A stretch of 64,000 bases of DNA from Carettochelys insculpta (Eukaryota; Chordata; Testudines; Carettochelyidae): the NCBI RefSeq assembly GCF_033958435.1, contig NC_134142.1:100566001-100630000 (forward strand). Reading direction: 5' to 3'. The translations under genes were made by a program, and so were the position numbers. Below the pieces are notes generated by a model that was not told where the DNA came from, searched no databases, and saw nothing but the letters and a program-made list of their open reading frames with translations. Every line of letters begins with the position of its first letter. Position 1 is the stretch's first letter. Positions 1 to 11,259 of the stretch are shown piece by piece.

Positions 1-189
1 AAATGAGTGTAGAATGTCAAATACGGTGAAAAGAGACTCTGGGCTTAGCCACAGGTCTGGTAAATAAAGTTATGTGTCTCGTTATTTGGAGGATGTCCAA
101 TCCGGTATGCTGTCCTGTCAGGTAAGTAGTCTTTGATGGTGAGCGACACAGGCGGTGATATGGCGGGAGCAGCAATGGCAGTGACGTAG

Positions 190-560
190 CGTTGGCAGGC
201 TCCTGGTTTCCCTGCCGGGTACGCAGTACCCGCGGCCGGAGCCACGGGCCAGTTCGCCACCCAACAGGTAGGCCAAGGAGCCCACTTGCCGCTCCCTTGC
301 CGCTTGTGAGTGCTGAGGCACTGACGCTGGGGAGCACCGCTTCTGGGCCGCTGGGCTGCACAGGTAGATTAGATGCTGCAGTGATTTCAGTCAATGAATT
401 TCAAGCTCAGTGATTAGTGACTCAGCTCTTCGCTCCTAGGAGCCTGACCTCAGGGTCCAGCGGATGCAGCCGGAGCTGCCACGCTCCCCTGTACTGGGTC
501 ACAGAATCCTTGCCTGTGTCCCCAAGAGCCGCTGAATGAGCTGCGGCTCCCAGATTTATA
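190..560. other. CpG-rich segment, function unknown
   Basis: This stretch is clearly richer in G, C and CpG than its surroundings (for example around 225-250 and 290-350). It ends in a short AT-rich box (about 553-585) containing TTTATA. It could be a small CpG island, or the LTR or regulatory part of an old retroelement. No homologous second copy was seen in the window. The open frames across it look like by-products of GC richness and match no family I recognise. Confidence 0.35.
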
Positions 561-2606
561 GCGCGAACTCATGAATATTAATAACATGATTACCATACTG
601 AGAATTCTGTGCAGGTGCTCTCAAACAGGTCCTCTTCTTGGCCGAAGGTGCTAGAAACTCTTCACCTGGGCCAATCAGAGGACTCCATTTTAAACCTGCT
701 ATCATGAATAATTCATGAAGTTCAGGGTACCGGGGAAACCACTGACTCAGAGTGACCGTTGGCGGGGGGCTGCTAAATGGCAGCCTATGAGACTTTAGAT
801 TTTCCATGTACCTGCATTGATTTTTACACTGTCAGAGGCTTGTTTCCCCTGACACATGGGGACGATAATGCCCTAGGGATAAAAATCCCTGACAGTTACT
901 ACTAATCTTTATTAATGAGAACTTAGAATAATAAAATCAGTCTCTTAACATACTGCTAATTACCACTTTTGGATTTAAATTATTTCTTACATAAACTTAA
1001 AACAAAGTAATTCAGCCTTACCAAAGAAGAGTCTGTTGTGACTAGTTACAAAGAAATACTTAAAAAGAAAGAACAATGAACTGTTTCAAAGCCTGGCACA
1101 GGATCTCTGCTATTTATTACTATCAACAGGTACGATCGCTTTCAAAATTATTTTAATTTGCAACATTAAATACCAATGGATGGAAAGTGTGAGGGCCATC
1201 ACCAAGGATGATTGGCCGTTGTGCTGACCAGGTATGACACAGCCTATCAAGTCTACTATTCTGCTTGACTCTGTGCCTGACTGAAACTCAATCCAGCTCC
1301 CACTGAAGCCAACTGGAATCTTTCCATTGACATAAATAGGAACTGGATCAAGCTCCAGTTGTGCAATGAAGCACACAGTGGAAAGTCAGACGACCTGATA
1401 TCTTGCCTGCCTGCCTGCTAAAGTGATCAGTTTATTTCCTCCAGCATCTTCCTTGATTGCTCCATTTAAGTGTGCATAATTAAAAATATTAATATGGGCC
1501 ATGAAATTATTTGCCCTTCTCTTTAAATCCACATACATTATTTAACTGTGACACCCTCTACTTGCAATAGTAAACACATGCTGAGCTCTCTTCTGGCACT
1601 GGTAATGTCAGCAAAGCACTGCAACAAATTAGCACAGCTCCAGAGGAATGTATACTGATTTTTTGGTGTGACATATGTAAACAGGTTCAAGTCCAGCATA
1701 AAGTAATGTAGGTTTGGTGGCTTAGGATTTTGTTTAGCAAGATGCTGGCATGTATTTCCCTTCAATGTCTTTTAATTCTTGTATAACTGGGGTAGTACCC
1801 TCAGAGAAGGTCCAAGCAAATTCCTTTCTGCTAATTCTGTGCTTTGTTCTGTTGGTATTCCACCGACAACGGCTTCCCTTCTCTGCAACTCCCATCTTAC
1901 CTTCAAATATGTTTGTTTCAGAAACAATCTGCCATCACCTGACATCTTTGCTATCAGCACCATTATAGAGGTCAAACTCCCTGCAAAGCGTTATGAGTTA
2001 TTTGCCTCTAGATCACCAGCAGAGGGAACACCAGCATTACTTTTTGTGATTCGAATATTTGGGTAGTTGGCCCAAATTCTAATTATGAGCCTACTGAGAC
2101 TGAGTCAGATACTGGTCTTAGTTATTATAGCCTTTTATTCTATTTATAGTTAATCTTACTTCCTTGAGTTCTGCTCTGGCAGCTCCAGTCTCCGTTAGTT
2201 CTAGATCTAGAGCCTCTAGGAACACAAGAAATGGTAGGAGAATAACACAGTTAACAGAACATCTCTCTTCTAGTGGTTTTATTAAAGTTGCCAATAAAAT
2301 CATAAAAGTGGCTTCATATTTAATTCCAAAAAATTTATGTGCAACGAACAAGCTACAACCATAGCCATACTCATCTCTTGCTAGGCAGTGATAAAGTCTA
2401 TTGTCCCTCTCAGAGTCTGTTGGCTCTCTCATGGATTGACTGCTGATACAGGAGAAAATCCTACTGAAATCTCCCAGAGGGAGCTGTTTCTCACTCATGG
2501 CATCCCTGTGTTATACTCTGATTTTGTCTACACCTACATTCACCGTGTAGCCCTAAAAGTGCCCACCCTCTTTTCTCTTATTAGTCCGTGTCCCCTGAAA
2601 CCTCTA
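561..2606. other. No gene seen
   Basis: AT-rich non-coding sequence. No exon-like frame, RNA gene or intact element was recognised apart from a short palindromic repeat near 1288-1350. The longest open frame (minus strand, about 2118-2498) resembles nothing familiar and has no supporting context. Confidence 0.5.
1288..1350. repeat. Short palindromic ancient repeat
   Basis: ATCCAGCTCC near 1290 is answered by GGAACTGGAT near 1339. The centre contains the CCCACTGAAG and TTTCCATTGAC arms of a fold-back. This resembles the very common 'GATCC...CATTGAAGTCAATGG' palindromic MITEs of sauropsid genomes. It is degenerate and no target duplication is visible. Confidence 0.4.
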
Positions 2607-3233
2607 AGCTGTGTCTACACGTGCACGCTACTTCGAAGTAGCGGCACCAACTTCGACGTTAGGCAGCGAGACGTCGAAGTCGCTAACCTCATGAGGAGAT
2701 AGGAATAGCGCCCTACTTCGACGTTCAACGTCGAAGTAGGGACCGTGTAGACGATCCGCGTCCCGCAACGTCGAAATTGCTGGGTCCTCCATGGCGGCCA
2801 TCAGCTGGGGGTTGAGAGATGCTCTCTCTCCAGCCCCTGCGGGGCTCTATGGTCACCGTGGGCAGCAGCCCTTAGCCCAGGGCTTCTGGCTGCTTCTGCG
2901 GCAGCTGGGGATCTATGCTGCAGGCACAGGGTCTGCAACCAGTTGTCAGCTCTGTGGATCTTGTGTTGTTTAGTGCAACTGTGTCTGGGAGGGGCCCTTT
3001 AAGGGAGCGGCTTGCTGTTGAGTCCGCCCTGTGACCCTGTCTGCAGCTGTGCCTGGCATCCCTATTTCGATGTGTGCTACTTTGACGTGTAGACGTTCCC
3101 TCGCTGCGCCTATTTCGATGTTGGGCTGAGCAACGTCGAAGTTGAACATCGACGTTGCCGGCCCTGGAGGACGTGTAGACGTTATTCATCGAAATAGACT
3201 ATTTCGATGTTGGCTGCACGTGTAGACGTAGCC
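2607..3233 (+). mobile_element. Harbinger-type MITE, family A copy 1
   Basis: The left end begins AGCTGTGTCTACACGTGCA and the right end closes CACGTGTAGACGTAGCC, forming inverted ends. The element is flanked by CTA on both sides (2604-2606 and 3234-3236), a 3-bp duplication as made by PIF/Harbinger transposases. It is 627 bp, exactly 54 bp shorter than copy 2. A palindromic block is missing between two AACTTCGA direct repeats that are collapsed here to one at 2649-2656. A minus-strand frame of 105 codons (2872-3189) is open, as in the other copies. It encodes no transposase, so movement would have needed an enzyme supplied in trans. Confidence 0.85.
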
Positions 3234-3689
3234 CTAGGGATCCCAAATTTCTATATGCTGGGTAGGTTCCCTTTATTCTCATTAGCACTGCAGCACTAAC
3301 TATATCCTGTGATTGAGACAAAGCAGGAGACAGAGGAGCCTTTACAGTATTTTCATTATCTAGTTTTAATCTTTTGTGTTATTTTGTACAATATTATCAC
3401 TTGGTACCTCTTCCCCCATAATCCTTGGGCATCAGGTTATTTTCTGCTCATGCATATAATCTTTTCTTGTCTTCAAGGCCTACAACAGCTAAGCTAAACG
3501 CTTGCAGAGTTTAACCTACCGGTGCTTGCATTTCACATTGTCTTGTTCATGCCTAGTACCTAGATCAGTAGTTAGAGGAACTATCTCCTACTTTCATAAT
3601 TCTACAAATTAGCTCTAAGGACATACAATGGATACAAATGATATAATCATGACACCACACAATTAATGAATAATGGACTAAAATCATTG
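3234..3689. other. No gene seen
   Basis: AT-rich spacer between a MITE and a GC-rich repeat. Nothing recognisable was found in either strand. Confidence 0.5.
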
Positions 3690-3930
3690 GCTACAGACAA
3701 GCCCACCAAGGCAGGCTAGGGGGGACAAAGAGGGCAGCAGTCCTGAGGCCCAGCGATTCAAAAGGACCCAAGGCTCCTGGCCTCTGCTGCTGCTACTGTC
3801 TGCCACCACTGCCACAGAGCCCCACGCAGCACACTCCAGGCAGCATGAAGGACTAGTGGAGTGTTGTGCCATGGTCCATGCGGTGCTGAGTGCTGGCTAC
3901 TCCTAGCCCCGCCCTCCCACCTGAGGTCCT
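3690..3930. repeat. GC-rich dispersed repeat
   Basis: Contains GACAAAGAGGGCAGCAG followed by GGCCCAGCGATTCAAAAGG and a CTG/CCTCTGC-rich tail. The same order of motifs occurs near 7760-7830. Related pieces occur near 30165-30250 and 32065-32200. The family is therefore dispersed in the window. It could be part of a retroelement LTR or a SINE-like unit; I cannot assign it. Confidence 0.5.
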
Positions 3931-5780
3931 GCCTTTCCAGAAGCACACAACCCCACACATACTTTGCCCAGGGGCCTGGCACTTCTTTCCCTCCCCTTTG
4001 CCACCATGGCTACAGTTACAAGACTGTAAATCTGTAGTACATCCACTTTTCTCAGTAGCATGATTCTAGATTTCCAGTGGTGTAACTGAGAACAGAATCT
4101 AACCCAGGGAATTTTAGTATCCCTTCCAAAACCTGGCTTTTTTCTTCTCTTTCCTACTCCTGTTTTAAGCAAAGAAGAGGCACAAACACGACAGCCATGA
4201 GAACATGGATAGATTACATGAAAAAAAATCTGTGTTTGGATTCAGATTAGAGTCTGAGTAGGCTTTTGTTTCAAATTTGCTCAGCTGTAGAATTGGAGAA
4301 GTCAGCCTGCATTTCTACCATCCTGGGTGAAAAATCAACTGTGAAAAAGTCAAAGAATTTTGGTGACACTGAAAACAGAACCAGAAAATTGGCCTCATAA
4401 TTTTAGAGCAGACACAGTGCCAAAACCACAGGTTTGAATCTGGTCAGTTTAATGTAACACCAAAAACCACAACCCTGGTGAAATCTGAAGGGTGGAGGGC
4501 TTGATTAGTTTAGAGTTCTCTTTTGGACTCCTCTCTGATTTTAAAACCTTTGAGGTACATCAAATTTTTAGTCACTCTTCAAACATTGCTAATCAAAATC
4601 AATGCTTGTTAATGATAAAATTTTTTTCTATTCTGTTTTCCTATAGAATGTATAAAAATAAATGCCTAAGACTAGAAAGCAGTCTGAACCCCATGCAAAC
4701 ATATATATTTTCCTATTAATCTACACAAGAACCCTTGCAAATGTTTCCTACTTGATGCAGCAGAGCTTGGTTGCCATAAACAAAAATGACTTAAAATCAC
4801 TGGGTGAATTCTTTTTTCCACTCTATACCTTAGTCAATAACACAATCGCAGGGAAAAATTCGACAGCAACCCTTATCCAAACAGTCCCCTGTCTGACAGC
4901 CGCAAAACTAGTAACAGCAACTTCTTTGTGTTATGCTGAACTTCTTTCTCTCCCAGTGAAGGGGCAAAGGGCCACTGATTGCAGAGTCTTTGCTTCATTG
5001 CAGACCTTTTGCTAATGTTCAGTTCTGAGAATAACAGAATAATGGGACACACTGAAACCTCTTTTTCTTATTTCATACATTTTCATACTACTTAATAAAT
5101 GTAGGGCCCCTGTTCATTTGGATTGATGCATGTAATATGCTGGAAGAAAAAAATTATTAAACATTTTGAAGATAAAGTATCGTTTTCATTCAATACATCT
5201 GAAAAAGCTGCTTTCATTGTTACAATCTCATAATCCTTATAAAAGGATTTGCATGGTAGAGCATGATTTACAATGTAATGGATTACTATTTCATAATCCT
5301 GGTGCAGGAGAAAGAAACCACAAAGGTTTAACAAAATTTTACTGCATTGCAAGCTGCTTTTTCAGATCCTGAAATGAGAACTGGTTGACTCTGTTTCTGA
5401 GGTGCAGAAGTGCGTAATATCTAATAGCATCACACCATTTAGCTGGCCTTTTTTCATCTTGATTTCCAGTTGTGTGGATATCCTTGTTCTCCAACACCTA
5501 CACTTTCTTGTCACTTGGGATTACTGCATTGTTCAGCATAGCTCTTACTAACGTTGACACGGGCAGAGAAAGTGCAATAATAGACATCACCTAAGAGAGG
5601 CAACCCACAATTTTTAGTGCACTATTCTAATGGACTTGACGCTTCTGTGTCAGATAAAATCTATCTTTAAAAGGAGAGAACCAGATCAAGAAGAGGTCAT
5701 ACATAGACAAACAAAAACAGTTTCCACTCACACTTAATCTGATCACTTGTGTGAGTATAAATACACTCCAGTGATCAACA
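3931..5780. other. No gene seen
   Basis: Non-coding, AT-rich sequence. Several short open frames (for example about 4662-5015 on the plus strand and 5092-5352 on the minus strand) lack any recognisable domain, and their codon use looks random. No RNA gene or clear repeat was recognised. Confidence 0.5.
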
Positions 5781-6043
5781 GTAACAGAGAGGAAGCTGCG
5801 CTAGTCTATACACTATCAAAACAAAAAGCAGTCAAGTAGCACTTTAAAGACTAGCTAAATAGTTTATTAGGTGAGCTTTCGTGGGACAGACCCACTTCTT
5901 CAGACCATAGCCAGACCAGAACAGACTCAATATTTAAGGCACAGAGAACCAAAAACAGTAAGCAAGGAGGACAAATCAGAAAAAGCTAATCAAGGTGAGC
6001 AAATCAGTGAGTGGAGGGGTGGTGGGGAAGGTCAAGAATTAGA

Positions 6044-6493
6044 TTAAGCCAAGTATGCACACGAGCCCCTATAGTGACTCAGAAAGTTCCCCTCCTGGTT
6101 TAAACCATGTGTTAATGTGCCGAATTTGAATATAAAAGCCAGCTCAGCTGCTTCCCCTTGAAGAACGGTGCAAAAATTCTTTTTCAGTAACACACATACC
6201 TTTAGGTTATTAATAGAATGCCCCATTCCATTAAAATGTTGACTAACTGGTTTGTGGATCTGGAGTGTTTTGATGTCTGTTTTGTGCCCATTAACCCTTT
6301 GTCTAAGGGAGTTAGAAGTCTGTTCAATATACAAAGCATCTGGGCGTTGTTGGCACATGATCGCATATATGATGTTAGTAGAGGAGCATGAGAAAGTGCC
6401 CGTGATTCTGTGAGTAACCTGGTTAGGTCCAGTGATGGTATTTCCAGAGAAGATATGTGGACAAAGCTGGCAGCAGGCTTTGTTGCAGGGAAA
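6044..6493 (-). pseudogene. GIY-YIG endonuclease domain of Penelope-like element
   Basis: This is the C-terminal nuclease domain, which in this family nicks target DNA for insertion. A cysteine-rich lead (FPCNKACCQLCPH) precedes the IIYAIMCQQ and ALYIEQTSNSLRQRVNGHK motifs. These correspond to the GIY and YIG halves and the conserved arginine helix. The usual glycine of YIG-Q-T is glutamate here (YIEQT), probably inactivating. The frame continues directly from the reverse transcriptase upstream, interrupted only by the stop near 6494. It runs to a stop after the sequence SCAYLA. Confidence 0.85.
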
Positions 6494-6496
6494 GGT

Positions 6497-7442
6497 TCAA
6501 GGACTGGTATTCCTGGGGTATAGACTGTGGCTGTTAGTGAGGATCCTCATGAGGTTGGGAGGTTGTCTGTAGGAGAGAACAGGCGTGTCACCCAGGGCCT
6601 TCTGGAGTGTGGCATCCTGATTAAGGATAGGTTGTAGGTCTTTAATAATTCGTTGCAGTGGTCTGAGTTGGGGGCTGTAGGTGATGACCAGTGGTGTTCT
6701 GTTTTTGGCTTTTTTGGGCCGATCTTGGAGTAGCTGATCTCTGGGTATTCGTCTGGCCCTGTCGATCTGTTTTTTTACTTCTCCTGGTGGGTAATTCAGG
6801 TTTATGAATATTTGGTAAAGATCTTGTAGTTTTTGGTCTCTGTCAGTTGGATCACAGCAAATGCGATTGTATCTAAGCGCTTGACTGTAAACAATGGATC
6901 TAGTCATGCGTGCAGGATGGAAGCTAGAAGGATGTAGATAAGTATAGCGATCAGTAGGTTTTCGTTACAGTGTGGTACTGATCAGGCCATCCTTGATTAG
7001 TACTGTAGTGTCCAGGAAATGTATCTCTTGCATGTTGTAATCGAGGCATAAGTTGATGGTGGGGTGTAGGTTGTTAAAGTCTCTGTGGAATTCTTCTAGA
7101 GTGTCTGTACCATGGATCCAAATCATAAAGATGTCATCAATGTATCTTAAGTAGAGGAGGGGTAATAGGAGATGAGAGCTGAGTAATCGTTGTTCCAGGT
7201 CAGCCATAAATATATTAGCATATTGTGGGGCCATGCGGGTGCCCATATCAGTTCCACTAATCTGGAGGTATAAATTGTCCCCAAATCGGAAATGAATGTG
7301 TGTGAGAACAAAGTTACAGAGGTCAGACACCAGGTTGGCTGTGGTGGCATCAGGGATGGTATTCCTGATTGCTTGTAATCCATCTTTATGTGGAATAATA
7401 GTGTAGAAAGCCTCTACATCCATTGTGGCAAGGATGGCGTTA
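6497..7442 (-). pseudogene. Penelope-like reverse transcriptase, partial
   Basis: The product would copy element RNA into DNA in the nucleus. Visible features include motif A (MDVEAFYTIIP, catalytic Asp kept), the GTDMGTRMAPQYANIFM block and motif C (YIDD, catalytic residues kept) within 6965-7423. A thumb/connector follows at 6497-6907. The N-terminal part of the polymerase is missing through 5' truncation. A TAA lies in frame just after the STTL sequence (near 6962), where the expected coding runs on as RKPTDRYTYLHPSSFHP. A TGA follows near 6494. No frameshift is needed: both blocks and the downstream endonuclease share one frame. This suggests a relatively young dead copy. Assignment to Penelope-like RT rather than CR1 or retroviral RT rests on motif order and the linked endonuclease. 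Confidence 0.88.
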
Positions 7443-7734
7443 AATTCTCCAATTTTAAGTTCTGTCTCACCCTAAAAATTCCAAAATCTGTAACATGTTT
7501 AAACAAGGACCCCAAAGTTACCCCTCATCATTCTAGAATGCTTGAAGTGTTGACAATACAATCCTGACAAAAGATTCTTCAACCTTGGGAACAAAAGACT
7601 TCTAGGACTTTGTGTTATACTCCACAGGCTACTACTATTGAGCTGCTTTTTTGTTTCCTAACAATTAAAAAAACAAAAACCACAAAACCCAATCAAACAA
7701 CAGTGCCAAGAGAAAGGCCAGCAGTGCTGGGGCT

Positions 7735-9330
7735 CCTCCAGACCTGCTGAAGCAGGAAAGCAGGGCAAAGGGGGCAGTTGCCCCAGGGCCCAGTGTTTCA
7801 AAGGAGATCCAGCTCTAGGCCCCATTGAAGTGCCGTGCAGCGCTGCTCCACTGCTCTGCGCAGCAATGGAGGCGGGTGGGATGATGCTAAGAGCTGACAG
7901 CTTGAGGTTCCGCCCTTAACAGGGTGCAGAGCTTGCCCCAGCCCCCATGGTGGATGTTGCCCAGGGTGGGGCTCCATCATCTTGCCTACCACCAGACTGG
8001 GTAAGCAGTCCGTCTGTCCAAACCCAGAACCTGCCTCAGACCCACAGAGAGCTGGCAGGCCACCGAGGGAGAAAGATGTGTTGGAGAAGGGGGCAGCCAA
8101 CAGAGCCTTGCTCCCCGCAACAGTTTGCAGGAGAGGCAGATAGGGGGCAGCCTACAGAGCCCCATGCCCCTGCACACAATTTGCAGGCCACAGGGGGCTG
8201 GAGACTGGGGGGGGGGAAGCCCCCAGAGCCTGGCTCCTACCTCAACAGCCTGCAGGCTGTGGGGGAACACTGGAGGAAGGAACAGCAGCCGGAGCAGGAG
8301 TGGAGAACCTTTCTCGGGCCAGAGGCCACTGATCCATACACAAATCAGTCGGAATCCACAGAAGTGAGAAGCATAAAAAATATCATCCCACTGGTATGGT
8401 CCTTGACTGTATGAGGGCTTGAGTGGGAGGAAGGGAGCAGGAGTGGGCTAGGAGTGGATGATCTGGGCCAGAGTGAGGTGCAGGAGTGGGCTGGGAGTGT
8501 GGGTCCAGGTGAGAGAAAGGGTGTAGGAAGGTTTGAAGTGTGGGGTATGGAAGGGAGGGGGTGAGAAGTAGGTGAGATGGGGATCTGGATGAGAGTGGAT
8601 GCAGGATATGTCTGGGGGCGTAGGGTCTGCGTGATGGGGGTACACTTATTTTTGCAGCACCCCAAGATACACATGGCTCTGACCCCCCCACCCCCGCTCC
8701 CAGGAACCCTCTGGCGCTCTGACTGGCTGGAATTTCAGTCAATCGGAGCAAGAGTAGGAAGACTCCAGACAGGCTGCTCAAGCCCCTACTGCTCCTCCCA
8801 GCTGGGGGAACAGCAGTGACTGGCCCCAGAGCCACCTTCTGCTCTCCCAGCTCCCTGACCCTGGCCTTGGGGAGAGTCGGGGCGCACAGGACCCTGGCCA
8901 GCTCCCAGAGCATCCACTTGATAAAAGCTGCAGGATATCGGGGCACTGGAAGCCAGGGGTAGCCCTGAAGTGCCATCCACCCCAGAGCAGTTGAAGGGCA
9001 AGGGGACAGCTAGAGGCTGGACCAGCCCTTGAAGCACTGCCCTCCCTTTAACAAGCTGCAGGATTGAGGGAGCCACTGCCCCAAGCAAGGCCCCTCCTGG
9101 AGCAGCCACAGTCCATAGGAGCGGACTGGGAGACAACAGCAAGCCAAGGTCTGGGGCTACTCACAGTCTGGTGACGGCCATGATGTCACAGCCCCAGCCC
9201 TGCTGGCCTCTCTCTTGGTGCTGTAGCTACCCCAAGTGGGCACTGTCAGTATTGCATTCCTCCTCTCTGCCCTCTCCCGTCCCATTTTCTGGGCATAATT
9301 AAATTCTGACCTTGGTTTAAGTTAAGGTAA
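7735..9330. repeat. GC-rich repeat block, unassigned
   Basis: The left part shares GGGCAAAGGGGGCAG and GGGCCCAGTGTTTCAAAGG with the repeat at 3690-3930. It continues into CCTCTG/CAGCCC-rich DNA, a purine-rich tandem-like section (about 8403-8610) and a second GC-rich section to about 9300. Open frames of 80-197 codons on both strands are low-complexity (proline, serine, glycine) and overlap each other. I read them as products of base composition, not genes. A decayed retroelement or LTR is the likeliest origin. Confidence 0.5.
8403..8610 (+). repeat. Purine-rich imperfect tandem repeat
   Basis: GCAGGAGTGGGCTAGGAGTG near 8437 recurs as GCAGGAGTGGGCTGGGAGTG near 8479. It is surrounded by further GGAAGGGAG and GGTGTAGGAAGG variants. 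The strand is almost pure purine. A related GCAGGAGTCAGGGTTGGG motif is reiterated at 58265-58490. Confidence 0.55.
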
Positions 9331-9436
9331 GAGAAAGCTGCATACCAAATTTGGTGGTTCCATCTCTTGTAGTTTAGGAGAAGTTCTTGAACAAACAGAC
9401 TCAGACAGATGCACTCTAAGATAGGTACAGAGACTA

Positions 9437-9743
9437 TTGGTTGAATCTTTCTAGTCCAGCACCTTCAGGCCCCGACTGGTGCCAAAGCAGAGAATTTACC
9501 AAACTATATGGGAGGTCAAGCATGGCTTGGGGCCTCTGATGTCGACTGCAGGGTTCCAGCTGCTGGCCCCTTTGCTTCAACCTTGGGGCTCTGCTTCTGC
9601 CATTGCCTGGGGGCTCCTCCACCTCCCCTAGCTTGTGGTTCCAGCCTGGGGCAGTGAGGGGCATGGATGGGGTAAGGAGAGGGGATGCAGGAAAGTGGCC
9701 CTGAGCAACAATAAGCAGACATCTGGACTAGTGAGGTTCAACC
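9437..9743. mobile_element. Tigger/pogo-like MITE
   Basis: The left end GGTTGAATCTTTCTAGTCCA and the right end, read inversely, GGTTGAACCTCACTAGTCCA form inverted repeats about 307 bp apart. Both are flanked by TA (9435-9436 and 9744-9745). The internal GACTGGTGCCAAA is shared with the element at 16593-16909. Short size and absence of a transposase make it non-autonomous. The GC-rich centre gives incidental open frames. Confidence 0.7.
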
Positions 9744-10578
9744 TATCTTACATTTATTAGCCACATTTGTAATCTCATAAAAACTTAGCAAATTTGTTTG
9801 ATGACTATTTTCATAAAGCTACAGTGCAACTTAACTTCCTAGTGTAGACCAGGCCTTAAGTTGTTCATTTAAGAGCTAATTCGTTCCTTACCTCCTCAGG
9901 ATTTTCCTTCTGATTAGCTAATTATCCAATCCACTGTTACTGGCAGAACTAGCAGAGGCTGTGGTGAGCTAAGTGCTGACCCACCTTGTCAGATCTCAGC
10001 ATTCTGTCACATACATTTAAATATTACTGCAACATTAGCTTTGTTCTAGTCCTCTGGAAGTTCTCCAGGGTTCCCAGACTTAGTGAACATTAACGTTAAT
10101 GTCAAAGAAAGCTCCTTAGCTAGAGCTAACTTCAATGTCTGCTATTTAACATTCTCTTGAGCATTGTTAGAATGGGAAGTAGTCAATCATTATCATATAA
10201 TACAATTAAACCATCTGGCTTTTTTTCCAAAGTGTTCAACCCTTCTGTCTTTTCTGTTTTATTACTGAAAATTCTATCATTTTCAGCTAGTGGTAGACAA
10301 ATACCATTTGGTAGCATTTTTAAATGAATCCTTCTTGTTTTTAACTCTGCTGGCCAGAGCTTTCCCTTTGTGTCCTTTTGTGTCCCTTATCTTCCATCAC
10401 CAGTGTATCAATAAAATTAACACCTGAAGGCAAGTGAAAACAAATCCACCCCAGAATAAAGGTGGTTAAGAGTTGTGGAAGTTGAGCTGAAAAACCTGTG
10501 TCACAGCTGGGAAACTATTGACAAATTTGCCAGAAACTGACAGGAGTAGAGCAGTTATGCTGCTGCCCAAAACACCAG
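9744..10578. other. No gene seen
   Basis: AT-rich spacer. The CTAGTGTAGACCAGGCC string at about 9840-9856 resembles a single end of a Harbinger-type MITE, but no partner end was found. Confidence 0.45.
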
Positions 10579-11259
10579 AGCTGTGTCTACATGTGCATGC
10601 TACTTCGAAGTAGCAGCGCTAACTTCGAAATAGCGCCCGTCGTGGCTACACGCGTCGGGCGCTATTTCGAAGTTAACTTCGACGTTAGGTGGCGAGACGT
10701 CGAAGTCGCTAACCTCATGAGGGGATCGGAATAGCGCCCTACTTCGACGTTCAACGTCAAAGTAGGGACCGTGTAGACGATCCGCGTCCCGCAACGTCGA
10801 AATTGTGGGGTCCTCCATGGCAGCCATCAGCTGGGGGTTGAGAGACGCTGTCTCTCCAGCCCGTCCGGGGCTCTATGGTCACCGTGTGCAGCAGCCCTTA
10901 GCCCAGGGCTTCTGGCTGCTGCTGCTGCAGCGGGGGATTCATGCTGCATGCACAGGGTCTGCAACTCGTTGTCAGCTCTGTGGATCTTGTGGTGTTTAGT
11001 GCAAGTGTGTCTGGGAGGGGCCCTTTAAGGGAGCAGCTGGCTGTTGAGTCCGCCCTGTGACCCTGTCTGCAGCTGTGCCTGGCACCCTTATTTCGATGTG
11101 TGCTACTGTGGCGTGTAGACGTTCCCTCGCTGCGCCTATTTCGATGTAGTGCTGCGCAACGTCGATGTTGAACATCGACGTTGCCAGCCCTGGAGGACGT
11201 GTAGACGTTATTCATCGAAATAGGCTACTTTGATGTAGGCTTCACGTGTAGACGTAGCC
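10579..11259 (+). mobile_element. Harbinger-type MITE, family A copy 2
   Basis: The element is 681 bp with ends AGCTGTGTCTACATGTGCA and CACGTGTAGACGTAGCC. It is flanked by CAG on both sides (10576-10578 and 11260-11262). It retains the palindromic block near 10620-10680, where AACTTCGAAATAGCGCCCG is answered by its reverse complement. It carries the 105-codon minus-strand frame at 10898-11215. A second frame at 10600-10827 is a shortened version of the 121-codon frame of copy 3. The left flank reads AAAACACCAG, which resembles the reported AAAACACCWGG target preference of a zebrafish Harbinger family. Confidence 0.87.

Larger units (their letters stand above)
5781..7442 (-). mobile_element. 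Penelope-like element, 5' truncated
   Basis: Read on the minus strand, the order is reverse transcriptase (7442 to about 6965), a connecting domain (about 6960-6500), a GIY-YIG endonuclease (about 6490-6044) and a 3' tail ending near 5781. The tail contains AGTCTTTAAAGTGCTAC on the minus strand. The same tail recurs at 49858-49982, and a related one at 38099-38182, so these mark the 3' end of the family. The 5' end is lost: the reading starts inside the polymerase, just before its first catalytic aspartate. RT followed by GIY-YIG is diagnostic of Penelope-like elements. No target duplication was identified. Confidence 0.9.

Noticed and set aside
17..394. 125-codon minus-strand frame in the CpG-rich first segment
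   Set aside because: Low-complexity serine/leucine/proline composition, competing frames on both strands and no recognisable domain or splice context.
5781..7442. Reverse transcriptase considered as CR1 or retroviral
   Set aside because: The linked GIY-YIG domain and the GTDMGTRMAPQYANIFM motif belong to Penelope-like elements.
7947..8976. Long overlapping frames of 155 and 197 codons
   Set aside because: They lie in GC- and purine-rich repeat DNA, overlap on both strands and encode proline/serine/glycine-rich sequence typical of composition artefacts.
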